Assembly (NCBI RefSeq): GCF_000218685.1
Contig: NW_006763297.1
Span: forward strand, 1 to 64,000
Reading direction: 5' to 3'
Length of the DNA: 64,000 nucleotides
DNA from: Serpula lacrymans var. lacrymans S7.9
Taxonomy: Eukaryota; Basidiomycota; Agaricomycetes; Boletales; Serpulaceae
Part shown: piece after piece, positions 15,612 through 28,791 of the stretch
Layout: each line of letters opens with the position of its first letter
How positions within the stretch are numbered: position 1 is the stretch's first letter
The notes under the pieces: model-generated
What the model was told of the DNA's origin: nothing
Database searches by the model: none
What the model saw: the letters and a program-made list of their open reading frames with translations, nothing else
Position numbers and translations under genes: made by a program

Positions 15612-16659
15612 CTAAAAAGTTTCTTCTTCGTCGACGGGAACACCAGCCTCTGGCACTTCAAAGCCATCCTGCAACAAAGGTGTCAATACAATAGCAAAAA
15701 ATTGCTAAGATATTTCATTCACCTCTGTTGAATATAGAATTTTCTGAATTTCACGCAACGTCTCGTCATCTTTTCCATCCGATTCCAAGACCTCTATCTG
15801 CTGCTGGACAAGGATCTCGATGTCCCGTAGCTGTGTCATGATTATTTAGAGTGCACAATTAATTTTGAGATACATGAAAGCATACCTTGGCGAAATAGAA
15901 ATCACGTTCCTTCTCGAGTCCCTCCATATGAGTTGACATTTCGCGTAGCTGTGCTTGCAGATTCTGGATAGCCTCGTTGGGCTGAGCGGATCCTGCTCTG
16001 TGGCCACCAATAGGTGTCTTTCCACCTGCTCTACCACTACCAACGCCTAGACCAGCGGCGGTTCGCGAGGAAACAACCGGGGCCATCGTTGCAGGGGTAT
16101 CAGTGGGGGCGCCCCGCCTTCGACCAACGGCATCGTAGCCTTGTCCGCCAAAGTTGGAATCCCAGAAACGTTTCATCCATTGCAAAAACTCTAGGTTGTC
16201 TCTGAGATAAACGAGATCCCTAAGAACACACTATGATCGATAATGAGATTGTCGATACGCACTGCATCTTGCATTTGACGAGCTTCTCGATGGGTATAGG
16301 CTGTGACGAAACGATTAGTGATTGATACTCTGATTTGAAACGGATGTAGACACGCCTTGTCGATCTTCTTCGCTTTGAAAGCATTCTGCAAGACCTTGAA
16401 GTTAGCGATGAATTCGTACTCGTGTTTTGCGTTCATCTTCACTCGCGCCATGGGCAAGTCACCTTGATTGTAAAGACAACGAGAGATATGCGCTGATCAG
16501 ATGCGATTACAATGTAGATATGAGTGAGATATACGAACCATAAACCGAGTCCAATATTTGACAGTATGCAGCGCCAGAACCGCATTGCTCGATTTTGGTG
16601 TAATTAAGCTGCAAAAGCTCGTTAAGCCAGGCCAAGAGATCCGTCCTGGATGCAGCCAT
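15612..16659 (-). CDS. MAL3: EB1-type microtubule plus-end protein (Mal3/BIM1)
   Basis: Microtubule plus-end tracker. Start ATG 16659 ([19 protein letters not shown]) opens a calponin-homology domain that continues [33 protein letters not shown] and [11 protein letters not shown], and ends [21 protein letters not shown] Gly/Ala/Thr-rich linker follows. Then comes the EB1 C-terminal coiled coil and EBH core ([31 protein letters not shown]) and an acidic tail ending VDEEETF at the TAG 15612-15614. That tail is a variant of the EEY/F end seen in EB proteins. Six or more exons; one intron (16301-16355) appears to use a GC donor. Family assignment is very secure. Confidence 0.93.
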
Positions 16660-18444
16660 CGTTGTTCACTTGGACAATAATGAAGTAAACAAAGTGTTAT
16701 TGAGGAATAGCTAGGGAACAAACGTGAAAACGAATGGCCGCCAAAAGCCAAAAAGGATCTCTTTACGCTAAGCTAACCGCGCTCAGTGGGCCACAACCCT
16801 AACCTTAGGTCGCGCCTCTCTGGAACTGGAAACAAAACCTCGCAGTCGAAACTCCCTGTCCGGTCCCACAATATGTCTCTGATATACTGCAGAAATACAA
16901 GAAAGCTATCAATACACCAGCTCATCGTCTATATATGCAGCAATCATCCATAACTTGAGGATAGCGGACCGTTTGCATCCCCCTCATACCATGTTATCAC
17001 AAATGTGTAGCACGCGGACTGCCATATTCGCTATGGTATTTAAGCTCGAAATGCTCACTTGATGCGAATGTCACTCTTTCAAACAGCGTCAGCGCCTGAA
17101 TACGGCAAGGTTGTGCGGTATACATTTCCAGTATTTATCTAGCTCTGCTTCCCGGGTTGTACGATGAACTATTGGAGCCACCTTCGTGTTATCGCTAGAA
17201 GCCCTCACAAATTGATGCAGTCGAGCATTGGAACAATGTTCGTTTCCGGACCAGTCGCTCTGTTATCTTGCAACTATACGTTAGCCCCAGAATTGCGCCA
17301 TCTTCTTTATTGGGAACGGTGTATAGCGGGGGAATTTGGTTGCGGTTCTTTGTGTTTACACAGACCAATCTGGCCAATTTATACGTTCAGATACGTTTAC
17401 TGTAACAGCCAGTGAGCCGTTATTTCGCTTTAACATCCACAGTCTGGTTTAATTATACTCTAAGCTCCATCATGGAAGGACACTCACCTATCACAATGGG
17501 ATTTACATATACAATCTATTTCAGAAGACTCGGTCAGCCCACCAAGTCCCTAAAAGCTAGACAAATACATGTTTCCCAGCAAGCCACAATACTTCTATCG
17601 TACAATATCGACCTTTTTTGACGGCCGTATCGTTTACATCATCCAGCTGTTGCCTTCTAGCTTGCCCCTTAACTAGAGTCAACATTTCCCCTCCGAGACT
17701 GTCATCAGTTATTCCCGCCTCCTCACTGCCTCCTCACTGCAAGTAGCATCATGATATGGCCGAGGGGTTGACTACAGCAGCGCTCCACTCGTTTCGACGA
17801 TCTGTTCTCGTCTGCGTCACCTTGGCACTCTTTCATTACCGTGGTTGGTCGCTTGTTGTTGTTTTTTGCCCCCTTACCTTTCTTATAAATTAATATTTAT
17901 TTTCTTGTTACCAGATTTTGCAGTTTCGTTATGGCGGTGCAAAATTTGCGACTGTTGAGAAAAAGTCTCATCCGGTGGAGCCCCCAGTCGTGTTCTTCAT
18001 CGTATCCTTACAGTGAGGAATGCCTTCACTGGCCACTGGAATGTATAGCTCTCTGGACTTCCGCCAGCCGCCTCGTGACTCGACGACGGAGATGACGCGA
18101 GGTTCTACTTCGAAACAGCACAACAACAACAACCACATTTTGGCATGCTCTGGAAGACTGCATGAGATAAACAGAGAGGAAAGAGGTGTAATACTACTGT
18201 ACGTGGAATAGCGTAATTCATAGGTGTGTTGGTGCCTTCACGCGCATTCATGACGTTGAACACGCTGTATCTAAGCTGACATATTTTCCGGTGGCTGAGG
18301 TATAGATCTAGACGTATCAACGGTATCGATCGCATCGAATGGTTATGTGTAATATGAGACCTAAATTGGCGGACTGATGATTACACGCAATGTCGAACGC
18401 TTTCCCCTCGTGCATTACGGCTCTAAAGATACACGGGCGATTCG
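16660..18444. other. Gene-poor intergenic stretch
   Basis: Only short unconvincing frames on both strands, such as 17164-17415 (+) and 18020-18211 (+), the latter with an Asn/His-rich tract. No recognisable domain, tRNA or transposon end was found. The left end should contain the EB1 promoter. Confidence 0.4.
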
Positions 18445-19113
18445 TTGCAACAACGTGGACATTTGCCAAACTGGGAATGCTCTAGTATCTCGACATCTGC
18501 AGCACTGCCTCTGTGCGTTCTCCTAATTCAAGTACACAGGGCATCACATCCGGAGATTCTTCAAGGATCCAAGATTGCCGTGCCATATATCTCGTCATCC
18601 AGCATGATCTCATCGGTAATATCCGTTCCAGCAGAACTACAGCAAGGCTGAGCCCTGTTGATGAAATGCTGACAACACCGTTCTTGGACTCTGATTTAAA
18701 CATGGACGGGTCCAAACTTTCTCTTCGCTTAATTCTCTTACTACATGAGGTACCCAAGCTCTTCAGTATCTTCCTCAATGACCAACTCGACAAAGTCTGT
18801 ATCTTCCTGCTCATCACCATCGTCCCCTCCCCCTCCGTCTCTTGTCGCTTTGCCTAGCATGACGCATTCGCTGGCTGCGTTGCCGACAATGTCTTCGATC
18901 CCAAGAGATATGCTTCACTACGGGAACACGGGAGCCCACAGTAAGGCGAAGGTAAATCTGAAAGCATTCAACATTTGAAACTCATCGCTAAACTTAACTT
19001 CTGCTTCATCGTAGCTTGATTCAGCTCTGCAGAAGAAGCAGACTCAACCTCTCCCAGCCCATGCACACTTAACACAGAATGTCAGCAATGATTCCGAGTC
19101 CGAGACTGCGTAG
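18445..19113 (+). CDS. Putative small Ser-rich protein, spliced (weak)
   Basis: Low-confidence model. A Ser/Pro-rich frame (STKSVSSCSSPSSPPPPSLV) beginning near an ATG at 18745 runs to GAHSKAK. A GTAAAT...CGTAG intron (about 18953-19015) then joins in frame to LDSALQKKQTQPLPAHAH and ends NDSESETA at the TAG 19111-19113. Upstream frames (18513-18745) read plausibly but their joining is unclear. The opposite strand of the same stretch also gives an acidic frame, so the coding strand is not certain. No family recognised. Confidence 0.22.
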
Positions 19114-22100
19114 CCAGATCACTCAATGGGTCATATATAGATGCATGACATTCGACGAACGCCCAGTCCGTCGTTCCAGGGCGGTGAAGACGGGCATATC
19201 ACAGTCCGACCTAGACAACAGACGACCCGAAGAGACAGTGTGAGTATTTTACATTCTGGATGTAGACCGAGTAACTAATGGCGGCTTTCATATTTTAGAC
19301 GCGAGATCGAAGATAATATGCCTCTGTTCCTGCCCACCGTCTAAAAACAGAGTCAGCGCTCGTTTCGCATCGTGCCCTACTAGGGTGGGACCTTAATGTC
19401 CTCAAGTCGATGATACATTAAAATTACCTTAAGGGATGGGATAATCGGAAGGAAAGAAAAATACTGCAGTTTGACTACTTAGTTACCGTACCTACAGAGA
19501 TGGTATCGGTTTTAATGCAATGCATTTCGACTGAAGACACTACTACAAGTAATTGTGGGTCAACTGTGCGCGCTGATCATGAACTTGGTGTTGTATCTGG
19601 ATCATGCCGAATCACGGTTGGTAGTATAGTAAGTTAGGCCAACAAAATCATATTCCCGAGTCCAGTAATATTGGAGGACCTCCTTTTGAACGGCCAACAG
19701 GATAAAATTCGGTCGTCGCCACTTCCGATGTGCACGATTCATGACTGATCCTTGCACTGATATCAGGTTGTTGACAACGGACGTGACGGGGTGGAGGCGT
19801 ATGTCAAAGACTCTCACACTGACTTGTGCACAACTGGCATCTTATCGTGTTTCAGGTCTGTCATATTCAAGCGCTCCGTCTTCGTGTGAAGATAAACAGG
19901 ATAACGGATCCGGACGCGGAAAAGCGTGTTTGAAGGTAAAGAATCATGCCAGCGTCAGGCTGCATTACCAGCATCTTCCCTGACTTACCTTTTTCATAGA
20001 CGTCGAGGAACACTCGAGTTATGGCCATATGTGATCTGCATGTCCTCGATGGCCATCAACAACCTTCCCCGCATTGAATGCGGGGCTTCGAGGGCCTCAT
20101 GCCAGTGGCCCCATGGTCAGGCAACACCCCCATGACATGTTCTTTTACGTTCAATATCTCATGTGGAGACGAACGATCAAGGACATCGATCTTCGGGGCA
20201 CACAGCGCGCTACCATGGCCAGGAGAAACTGCGGAGAACGCTGCATGCATCAACAAATCATGATACAATGGCCTCATTGACAACGCTAAAGATGGCCCGA
20301 TCAACTATGATCATAAATGATCCAGCAATGGGTACTTCCGACTCGATGCATCGTCCTCATCGCGTTTCATGATCAGTATTTACAGAGTCTGGAGAGTGGG
20401 CTACGCTGTGAATTGATAAGATGGGCAAGGTGGATCGCTGACTCCCCCGATGAAACATGTATGGTCGTATCTCAGAATGGTTAGTCTTTTCAAACCTGTA
20501 CTTGTGTCCTGTAATCCGCCTGATATTACGGCTGAAGGAAGTATGCAAACGTCATGGATGTTGTGTGGTACCAGGTGCATCACTTCGACGGCTTCTCTGG
20601 ATTGATCCTCCCGGGACGTAATCTGCGATGCTGGTGGTGGCTTCGAAGTCTTGTCGTCATTGCTGCAACCTCAAGGCCAACAGCACGTATTTAACTAATT
20701 CCCACATCGGGCGACATATCTGATATCAGAGACGGATCTTCGACATGACCCTGCTCGTCTGATGTTGAGACATTATTAAGGCTGCCTGGTTGGACAGTTC
20801 TTAAGATTAGGAGCCGCTGACACGGCGCTGAGGACCGGTCAAACTTGAGAGGCTATACGTCTCCAACATTCGTATCCATTTTCCTTCTTGAAAGAACCTC
20901 TCACGGGGGGGATTTTAGCGGTTCGCGCCCTGTATATCGGATTCTTCGAAAATAGGTACTAGTACCTTGTCTAAAATCCTGCCTCTGAGCTATCATGTGC
21001 TCCCACAGTTTTCCCTGTGTCCTAGTAACAGCACTTCCCTGCGCATCGCGTCAAGCCTCCCGATATCATGTGGGCGGGTTTATGCAGATGGTTGGTAAGT
21101 TCCACTGATGTTTGTCTCCCATACATTGCAGTATTACTTACAGGATGACCAGACATGATAGGACCTCTAATCGTGCCAGATCGCGACAGTCACATCAACC
21201 CTCCTGGTAATCTCCTATGCATGCGCTATAATGGCTCATAGGCTACCATCTCTACTGTCACCTGGTTATTGGAGGCTTTGTCAGTGACGACGACATGGTT
21301 TAGCAGGATTTGTATCACTGACAGGAACCATCCATCGGTCGACACGGTCGACATGAAGGGAATATGGCAGTCCTGTCTCGTCTCTGATACACCGGCCGGT
21401 GGGTAAATATTATCATGCCCAGAATCAGCGAATCAACCCCGAGTCAAAATCAGAACGACTGATTCGCCGATACCGGTGATGGTTTTTTTTATACAGCAGA
21501 CACTGGACTCCCGCATCATTCTAGGTTGAACATTAAGCGTGAAAATTGTACCTAGGGTGATCAACTCTTCGAGGTAAGATGTGATGAATTCGTGAAAGAT
21601 TTCCGAATTGCTGATACACCTTATAGAGCTATACCCCACTGGCGCGCGCTCGCAGTCTAGCCAACGGACATAAACAGAGCACAGACTTCACATTCATCAA
21701 TGATGAGTAAATCAAGGCTTGCCCCTACTGTCAATGTTCATCAGTGATGCATCTTTTCATCTTTCCTCCCCATGTCCTTTGATCATTCGTCCGAATGGCT
21801 GAAACTGTTGATGGAGCCCTGGTAAGTTTCAAGTTACCGCAGATCACCAGGCTTTGTGTCGATCTTCTTATCCGTGTATCTTGCAAGCAAGAGTGGCCGC
21901 CGATTGGCAAATTGACACGAGATAAGCATTCAGAGAGAAAGCCGCATATCACCGCGATAACTTACTCATATTACTTCGGTGTTCAGCAACGCCGAGCGTT
22001 CGTTCCCAGCTACGGCGAAGGTTGATAACTTTCAAGGAACCTTGACCCACACAGACGGTCGAAGGGGAGATGCCATTGCGAATGACCGCGCGAGGGTCAA

Positions 22101-23020
22101 ACGGACATTACCTAGCGTCACGGTCCTGCCAGAGCACCATGTAGGTCACAAGCCTTTTCTCTGCTCCGTATATTCCGAAGAGAAGCAAGTCCCTTTTCCA
22201 CTCCACAAAGTGTCTTCGGTCCATCGCTGTGCCGTGTTACCGTGACATCCAGATAAACCGCAGTCGTGGACTTGAGCGTCTCGACGGCGAACCCAATCAG
22301 GACCTTCATGCTACCTTTATTGAAAGGACTATTAAAAACCTACTCTGGTTCGTCGCTAGTTCCCTAATAATTGGTACTCTGTGACTGGTCTGCCTGGACT
22401 CAACGAAGTGCGCGGATGTTACGCGATAAGGGCGCCTGCGATGATCCATCTGCCATCCTACAGCCTTACCCGATTGGAACACGTTGATGCTTGTACCAGG
22501 ACTCAACATCATACACTGGCAGCTCGAAGTAAATCACTCCACTAACGAAACCATTGCGGTCCAGGATAATGGAAAAGAATCGACCAAGTCGTTGTAAGCG
22601 TTGACGTACATACCTTGTATACGCCAGGACAGTTTCCAGACGTTTCCGATAGTTTGGCCTATACGAGTGTGATTCCAATAAAGGAGCAATAGAATTCTGA
22701 AAGAAAACATTGACAAGAATTTAAAAGCAAGATGATGGAGCCACCGCGTGAGTAGAAAGAATGAGATTATAATCGTAATAGCAGAGAGAGTTCAAGTTCA
22801 CAATACGTTCGCAGTCCAGCGCTTATTTGAAATTGAACAAAGAATGGGATACGACATCCAACTGCGGTCGCAAAGTCATACTGGCCATGAGCCGCGCGTG
22901 CACGCAAGAGATGACAGATCATGAAGATTGCAAAAATACTAGTCGTGAAGGGTATGAACTCTGGAGCAGAGACGATAGGTAGGGAGGAGTGACAACGACG
23001 ACGGGCGGTACGGTAATAGT
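19114..23020. other. 3.9 kb gene-poor stretch
   Basis: Read on both strands. Many 60-90 codon frames overlap on opposite strands (for example 20056-20304), the pattern of chance openness in GC-balanced DNA. I see no domain, no terminal repeats and no RNA gene. It may hold relics too decayed to see. Confidence 0.4.
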
Positions 23021-23876
23021 TTACAAAATCACGCAATGGTGCTTCTTGCTGTTCTTGGGCCGGCTAAGGAGAGCAGCCCGAGTAGCGTACTGGAATACCT
23101 CGCGAACACCTTCACCCGTTCTAGCTGAGCACTCAAGGTAGTGTTTCGCACCAATCTTGTTGGCAACGGCCATACCCTGATTAGTGACGTAATCATTAGC
23201 ACGACACCTACGTATACGAAAAGCGAACACCCACCTCCTCGGGAGTTACAGGTCGCTGACTCGTTTTCCTGAGTTCATCAATCACTCTAGGGTCGCGTCT
23301 AAGATCCTTCTTGCAGCCCACAAGGATGATGGGCAACCCAGCACAGAAGTGCATCACTTCGGAAATCCACTAAAGAAATGGCAAAATAAACGATTAATTT
23401 TTTTTTTTGGAGAAGAAAAAGGGAGTAGATTATGCTGCGCGCACCTTTTCTTGCACGTTATCAAGCGAATCCGGTGAGTCTACAGCGAAACAGATGAGAA
23501 TGACATGAGAGTCGGGGTAGCTGAGAGGTCGGAGACGATCGTAATCTTCTTGACCGGCGGTATCCCATAGCGCCAGCTCGACGTGTTTGCCATCAACTTC
23601 AACGTCCGCCACATAGTTCTCGAAGACAGTAGGAACATAGACCTTTAATGGAATTGGGGGAAAAAAGGAGGCATGAGAAGTAAAATTCGCGCATTGAGAG
23701 ACGACTTTACCTCAGGGAACGTTCCTTTGGAGAAGACGATCAAGAGACAGGTCTGTACGGACGATATCGGGGTAAATAACGACACAATGAAGGGAATGGG
23801 CAGGGCCAAAAAGACAACAGACCTTTCCGCAAGCACCATCACCGACAATAACCAATTTCCTTCTGATTTCAGACAT
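23021..23876 (-). CDS. RHO1: Rho-type small GTPase RHO1
   Basis: Cell-wall and actin regulator at the plasma membrane. Start ATG 23876 ([18 protein letters not shown]) includes the P-loop GDGACGKT. After an intron comes the effector region beginning [13 protein letters not shown]. Next are the switch II motif [19 protein letters not shown], the GCKKDL form of the NKxD base-recognition motif, and [10 protein letters not shown] for the SAK motif. The Rho insert lies near [14 protein letters not shown]. The protein ends in a basic KKHHCVIL, a CAAX box whose final Leu predicts geranylgeranylation, with TAA at 23021-23023. At least five exons. RCE1 in this window would be the protease processing such a tail. 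Confidence 0.95.
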
Positions 23877-24217
23877 TATGAGAACGTAGAAAGTAGGACG
23901 ATATGGATGGAGCGGGCGCTGTTGGTGATGATGGTGTTGAGCGAGACAAGAAGTCGCACGATGATACAGGGCGGTCTTTCAAGCGGTATTTCAATCCCCT
24001 CCGTCTGCCGGCTGTGCCACTACCCAATCTGGCCTGTGCGTGCGAACTACACAGCACCCCGCTGACAATGTGCGATCCTGCTAATGCTGTGACACTGCTT
24101 GTATAGCTATCTGGCAGAAGAAGCACAAGTTTTCTGTTCAACTACATTTACAACACATACAGCGGTGGAGAATACACATATACCATGGAGTTTGTCCACA
24201 TGCACCTAAGAAAGCCC

Positions 24218-25342
24218 TCATGCAACCAAGGAACACCCCCCACAGCTTACATATTCTCCTTGTGGTCCATAGCTACCCATCTCACATATCTGTACCTCGT
24301 CCACATTCCATTTCCCGAATTCAATTGGAACTGGACGACGGAAATCGGGGCTTGGGGATGCATTGCACAGGTATGGCCGGCTGCTCGTGGACATAAGGAG
24401 CGACTTGTAGGAGAATGGTTGCCGTGGTCCTCTGCTCTTTGGCTTTCGGTAGATAGTGTTAATCACGGTACAGTGGAGCTGCGATCGGAGACAACTGTAA
24501 GTGTTTGGCGATCGGAAATTGTATGGACAGACAGACCTTAAGGGGACGTCGATCTGTCACGAAACCAGCGTCGGTGAAAGCTTTCGTTACCATCTCTGCA
24601 TGACAGGATAATGAACGGCTACGGTACCGAAATGATCGAGGTGTACATACCGCAAACCCGCTTAAGGAGCTGTGCGTCCTCACTATCTAATGAAGGTCCC
24701 ATCCAGAGCACGTGTGCTTTGTCGTGATCCCCCCGATCAGGATTCATAATGTCCATGAAATTCAAGGGTACGCAGAGTCTCTTGTCACCTATCATTTCCA
24801 TGATACGAGGCTTCAAAGCCGAAAGGAGGTTCAGAGCTGCTGGTAGTGTTTTAAAGCTTTGGGACGTCGAGGTAGCACCAGACAAGGCCGGGTTCAAGCA
24901 CATTACTCCAAGGGTAAGGTGTAATCTGCGAGGTGCGACCACGATGGATTTGTCGAGACCTGATATAGGGGGAGAGCTTAGTGTAACTGCATTGGTAAAA
25001 GTGGAGATTTTCTCTCTGAGTAGCCTATGATGGCCCTAAGGACGCGTTCAGATCACCTCAGTGTAAAAAAAATCTGTAGCGAGGAAGGTAAAACTGACTG
25101 ACGATGGGTAGCGCAATGACTTTGTAACATACAACCATCAGATCATGTCAACTAATAGGGGTCATATAAATATACTGACAATGCGTTGGTCGATGCTCAG
25201 CAGGTCGGCCTGTTCCTTGTGTGATGTTGTTACCGTCGATATCACTACGATTTCTGCCTCTGCCAGTGGTTGTATGGAAATGGTTGCCCCGATAGCTCGC
25301 ACGCCCAGCACGGGCTGTGGTTGACCCGTGATTAAAAGCCAT
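24218..25342 (-). CDS. AKAP7/ASCC1-like 2H phosphoesterase-fold protein
   Basis: Protein with the AKAP7-type 2H phosphoesterase (2'-5' RNA ligase-like) domain found in ASCC1, a subunit of the activating signal cointegrator complex. ATG 25342 gives a basic Gly/Arg/Thr-rich leader. Two introns then rebuild RPTHFIALPI-GHHRLLREK, the usual start of the domain. First 2H motif: RRLHLTLGVM (HxT). A middle block contains LNFMDIMN and AHVLWMGPS. Downstream, GFVTDRRPLK-LHCTVINTIYR restores the second HxT motif (HCT) across an intron (GTCTGT...CGCAG). The end is EVQICEMGSYGPQGEY, TAG at 24218-24220. I see no KH domain upstream, which full ASCC1 has, so AKAP7-like or a KH-less relative is possible. Confidence 0.82.
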
Positions 25343-26336
25343 TGAATAGTGTGAGCAAAGACGTGAAGCCTGTTGAACAGGTATTGATATTTTATCGGGA
25401 CCAATGATGCTGAGAATTAAAAAAGAGCCTGTAAGACGAGCGCTCCGCGACGACGGCGATTACCTGTTCTACGAGGCACTACCAGGTTGCATCCAAATTG
25501 ACACGGACCCGCAACGTCGATGAATTGTGCTTGGACCTTGTCAAGAACAGCTGCAGTCTGGATAAATACTTGTAATATGCCAAGTGATAGTATTGCAGTA
25601 CATACTTTCAAGCTGAGACTTGTTTTGAGATATGCACCTGTCAAGCTTTGGCGAAATACGCTGGTGGGTTACGATCCAGGAACCGCTTCGATCTTTAACA
25701 GATATCCAAATGGGGTAATAGTGCGGGGAAGGATCATGCCGCTTTTCGTCGAGATCTTAGCAGCAAAGCATTTGGCCCAGAATCGAAGGTCTCTGTTGGA
25801 TATAAAACATAGTATGACACGGCTATAACTCATACAAGTCTAGTAGCAAAAATCACAAAACAGGTTTCGAGGTCGTACGACAAAGTGATACTTTGGGCGT
25901 CTATTGTGACGAGAACCCGGCGACGATAGCCCGAAAATGCTAACCATCACCGGAGACGTTGTCCTTGGCGTTACATGTTTCGTTAGTTTTCCGTCTTTCC
26001 TTCTCGTCCCCCAGGACGCGTACTCGTTATATCAGCACATTCAACCTACCGCCACTCGTTCCTTACATCCATTGCTAGGCCAACCTGCGCCAGCCTATAT
26101 GACTACATCTCCTTGTTAATATACGATACGTCCATTTCACAGTCTTTCTTAACGTCCAAATCCCGCATCTCACACGGCCATCTGTCCTCCGTGCTTTATA
26201 CTTCGTACCTGGGTCATCGCATTTGTGCTTCCATCGGTTTTCCGTGACGATTTGACCCATTTCTGTCGCATATATTCGCCTAACGCTCCCTCTCCTACCC
26301 GTACCACCTTGGGCTTCTACATTTGTCTGAACAGTG
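25343..26336. other. Divergent intergenic region upstream of the aspartic protease
   Basis: About 1 kb between two divergent genes. An ATG frame at 25937-26119 begins with a hydrophobic, signal-peptide-like stretch (VVLGVTCFVSFPSFLLVP) and could be a 5' exon of the protease, but I could not find a convincing splice to join it. Confidence 0.35.
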
Positions 26337-28791
26337 ATGAGATTCGCCAACAGGTTCAATGCAAGGCCTTCCACGATGGATAAAGGCAAGGAACGCGCCT
26401 CATTCAGCGTTCGTAGCGAAGGAAATGGTGGAAATGACGGGCTCGTCCTGAACCTTGACATGGTCGCGACCAGTTTTGATTCTGTGTATGTCTCTTCATT
26501 TTACTTATCTCTTCGTAGTTTATATGCGAATACCGTATGTTCAAGAGTTTCTCTTGTTTCTTTTTCTAATGTGGATGGAAACAGGAAAACTAACATTAAT
26601 CTCCAGCGCTTACACTGTCCCAGTACTCGTGGGCTCATCTCAGCAAAACTTATCATTGCAAGTCGATACTGGATCATCTGATCTTGTAAGTTATACCTCA
26701 CACAGTCTGGAATAACTCACCCAATTCTTAATTACCGATTGCAGTGGATTGCATCTACCTCATGTTCAACGTCACCCTGTTCAGATACTAAAGGCCGTCT
26801 TTACAATCCAAAATCCTCAAATCCGACTGGTCAATCATTCAAAATCAATTACCTGTTGGGTGCCGTCAGCGGTCCTATAGTTTGGGATCAAGTGCAGTTA
26901 GGTACCTACAATATCTCTAACCAAGCCCTTGGTAATATTTCCACAATATCAGTCGTCTACCACAGTACTCACCTCTCCCTTTCAGCTGCTGCTACGTCAG
27001 TAACCAGTGAACCGCTATCTTACAGTTTTGATGGCATACTTGGTCTTGCCCTCCCTCTCAATTCTCTTATCGCACAAACTATCACACCCCAAACGAATAA
27101 CGACGCAGACGGCGCTGCTCTCTCGTCTAACATCTTCTCCATGACACCAGATACAACCGCACCCTCCTCTCCATTTTTCTCGCTCGTCCTTGCCCGCCCC
27201 GGATCCAGCGCTCTCCCCTCCCTCCTCGGCATCGGTCGCCACCCCTCCTCAATTGTCCCTGACCCAAGCAAAATTCTCTATTCTACCCTCATTGCTGATG
27301 ATGTCGGCATCCTTTACTGGAAAACGACCTTACAGGCAATCACAGTCTATGTAAATAGCGAGTCAAAACCCGTCACACTTCCCCTGTCGATAAGTGGCAA
27401 TGGGTTTCCAACGGCTCTTCTTGACTCTGGAGTTCCTACGATTGTAACGACATCTAATATAGCTAATGGAATATATGGCGCACTTGGCATTGGTGTTGCG
27501 TCGGATGGTAATTGTGCGTTGTTCCCATTCCACTTGTATTTTGCAGTTCTGAAGAAGTACTTCAGATTATGTACCATGTCGCACCCCGCTCAATTTAACA
27601 ATCACACTCGCTGGTCAACCAGAACTTCCAGTTCACCCTCTCGACCTTACCGCAGAGCCGTCAGGGCAATCCACTGCTCAGTCTTGCATTGGGCTTATCC
27701 AAGCTGACGACAACGCATTGTCTGCTTATACCAACATCGGCGACATGATACTCGGAGTTCCTTTTATGCGCAACGTTTACACAGTCATGGCCTACGAGCA
27801 ACCAAACTCGAATGGCACATTCGATACGTCGATTCATACCGGGATCAACCCATCTCTTGGTCTGTTAGGCCTCACGAATGCAACGTCAGCTATGGGGGAA
27901 TTTAATAAAGTGCGGCTTTTGAATCAGCCACTGGACCCGGGACAGCCGTCAAGTACTACTATTCCGGATGGTGGGAAGAAGCTGTCAGTCGGTGTCAAAG
28001 TTCTACTTGGCCTCGTTGGGTTCGTGGGGCTGTGTATCTTACTCTTCCTCCTTCGGTGGTTCCTCACGCGGCGGAAGTGGCCTCGTCGGGGCACTGAAGG
28101 TGGCGCTCCAGGCCCCAAAGATGACTTCGCGGCTTACCAGCTTGCAAGGCGAAATTCGCAGTCCAGCGTTGATGGCCCGTCAGAAAATACGCTTCGTACC
28201 CTCCGATACGAGACATATATGCGTAAGAAGTTGATGTCAGAGTATACAATGAGCAGTGGACGGACTCGCGTTGGACAAGACCCGGAAGGTTATGAGGAAG
28301 ATAATGAGTTTGGGATTAAAATGTCTCATCGAGTAAATTCTGGTCTGCCCGAAGTTTGTGCGGATGAGCCATGGGAGGAGCATATGCCTCGCCAGCCCGA
28401 CTTAAGGCCTGACACGCCAACTTCACCAGATTTCTTCCCTCCGGCTCACCAACGCACTGCGAGCGAGTTAGCTGGCGCTCCGCCAAACATATCGGTACCT
28501 CTTTTGGCACACAGGAAAGACTACTCTCGCGCAGACGATTTTATGGATGGTATTGACATGGCTGAATTTGGGGGACGGAGAGGGAGCATGGCGGGTGTTG
28601 GGACGGCTGCTAGGGGGAGTAGGATTGATCCTGATTTGAGACATACGCGTGTGGGGAGCGACGGGAGTACGGGGAGTGGCATGAGTGTAGGGTCACGGTT
28701 TTCGAGGGCTCCTGTCGTGGCTCCTCGAGAAGAGCCAGGGCCTCCGCATGCGTCTTCTGAAGAGAATGACGCTGGCCGTGGGGGACCATGA
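26337..28791 (+). CDS. Pepsin-like aspartic protease, membrane-anchored (yapsin-like)
   Basis: A1-family endopeptidase, probably at the cell surface. Short 5' exons lead to AYTVPVLVG and the first catalytic motif DTGSSDL-WIAS, split by an intron ending before 26744. The core includes SFDGILGLALPLNSL and the second catalytic motif LLDSGVPTIV, where the usual DTG/DSGT is DSGVP. A 58-nt intron (27508-27565) rejoins the frame so that GVASD leads to YVPCRTPLNLTITL. Next come ILGVPFMRNVY, a flexible linker, one transmembrane helix (KVLLGLVGFVGLCILLFLL) and a long basic then Ser/Pro/Gly-rich cytosolic tail ending at the TGA 28789-28791. No clear signal peptide at the chosen ATG, so the true start may lie in an upstream exon. 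Confidence 0.88.

Noticed and set aside
20056..20372. Overlapping frames on both strands
   Set aside because: Symmetric chance openness, no domain, no splice support.
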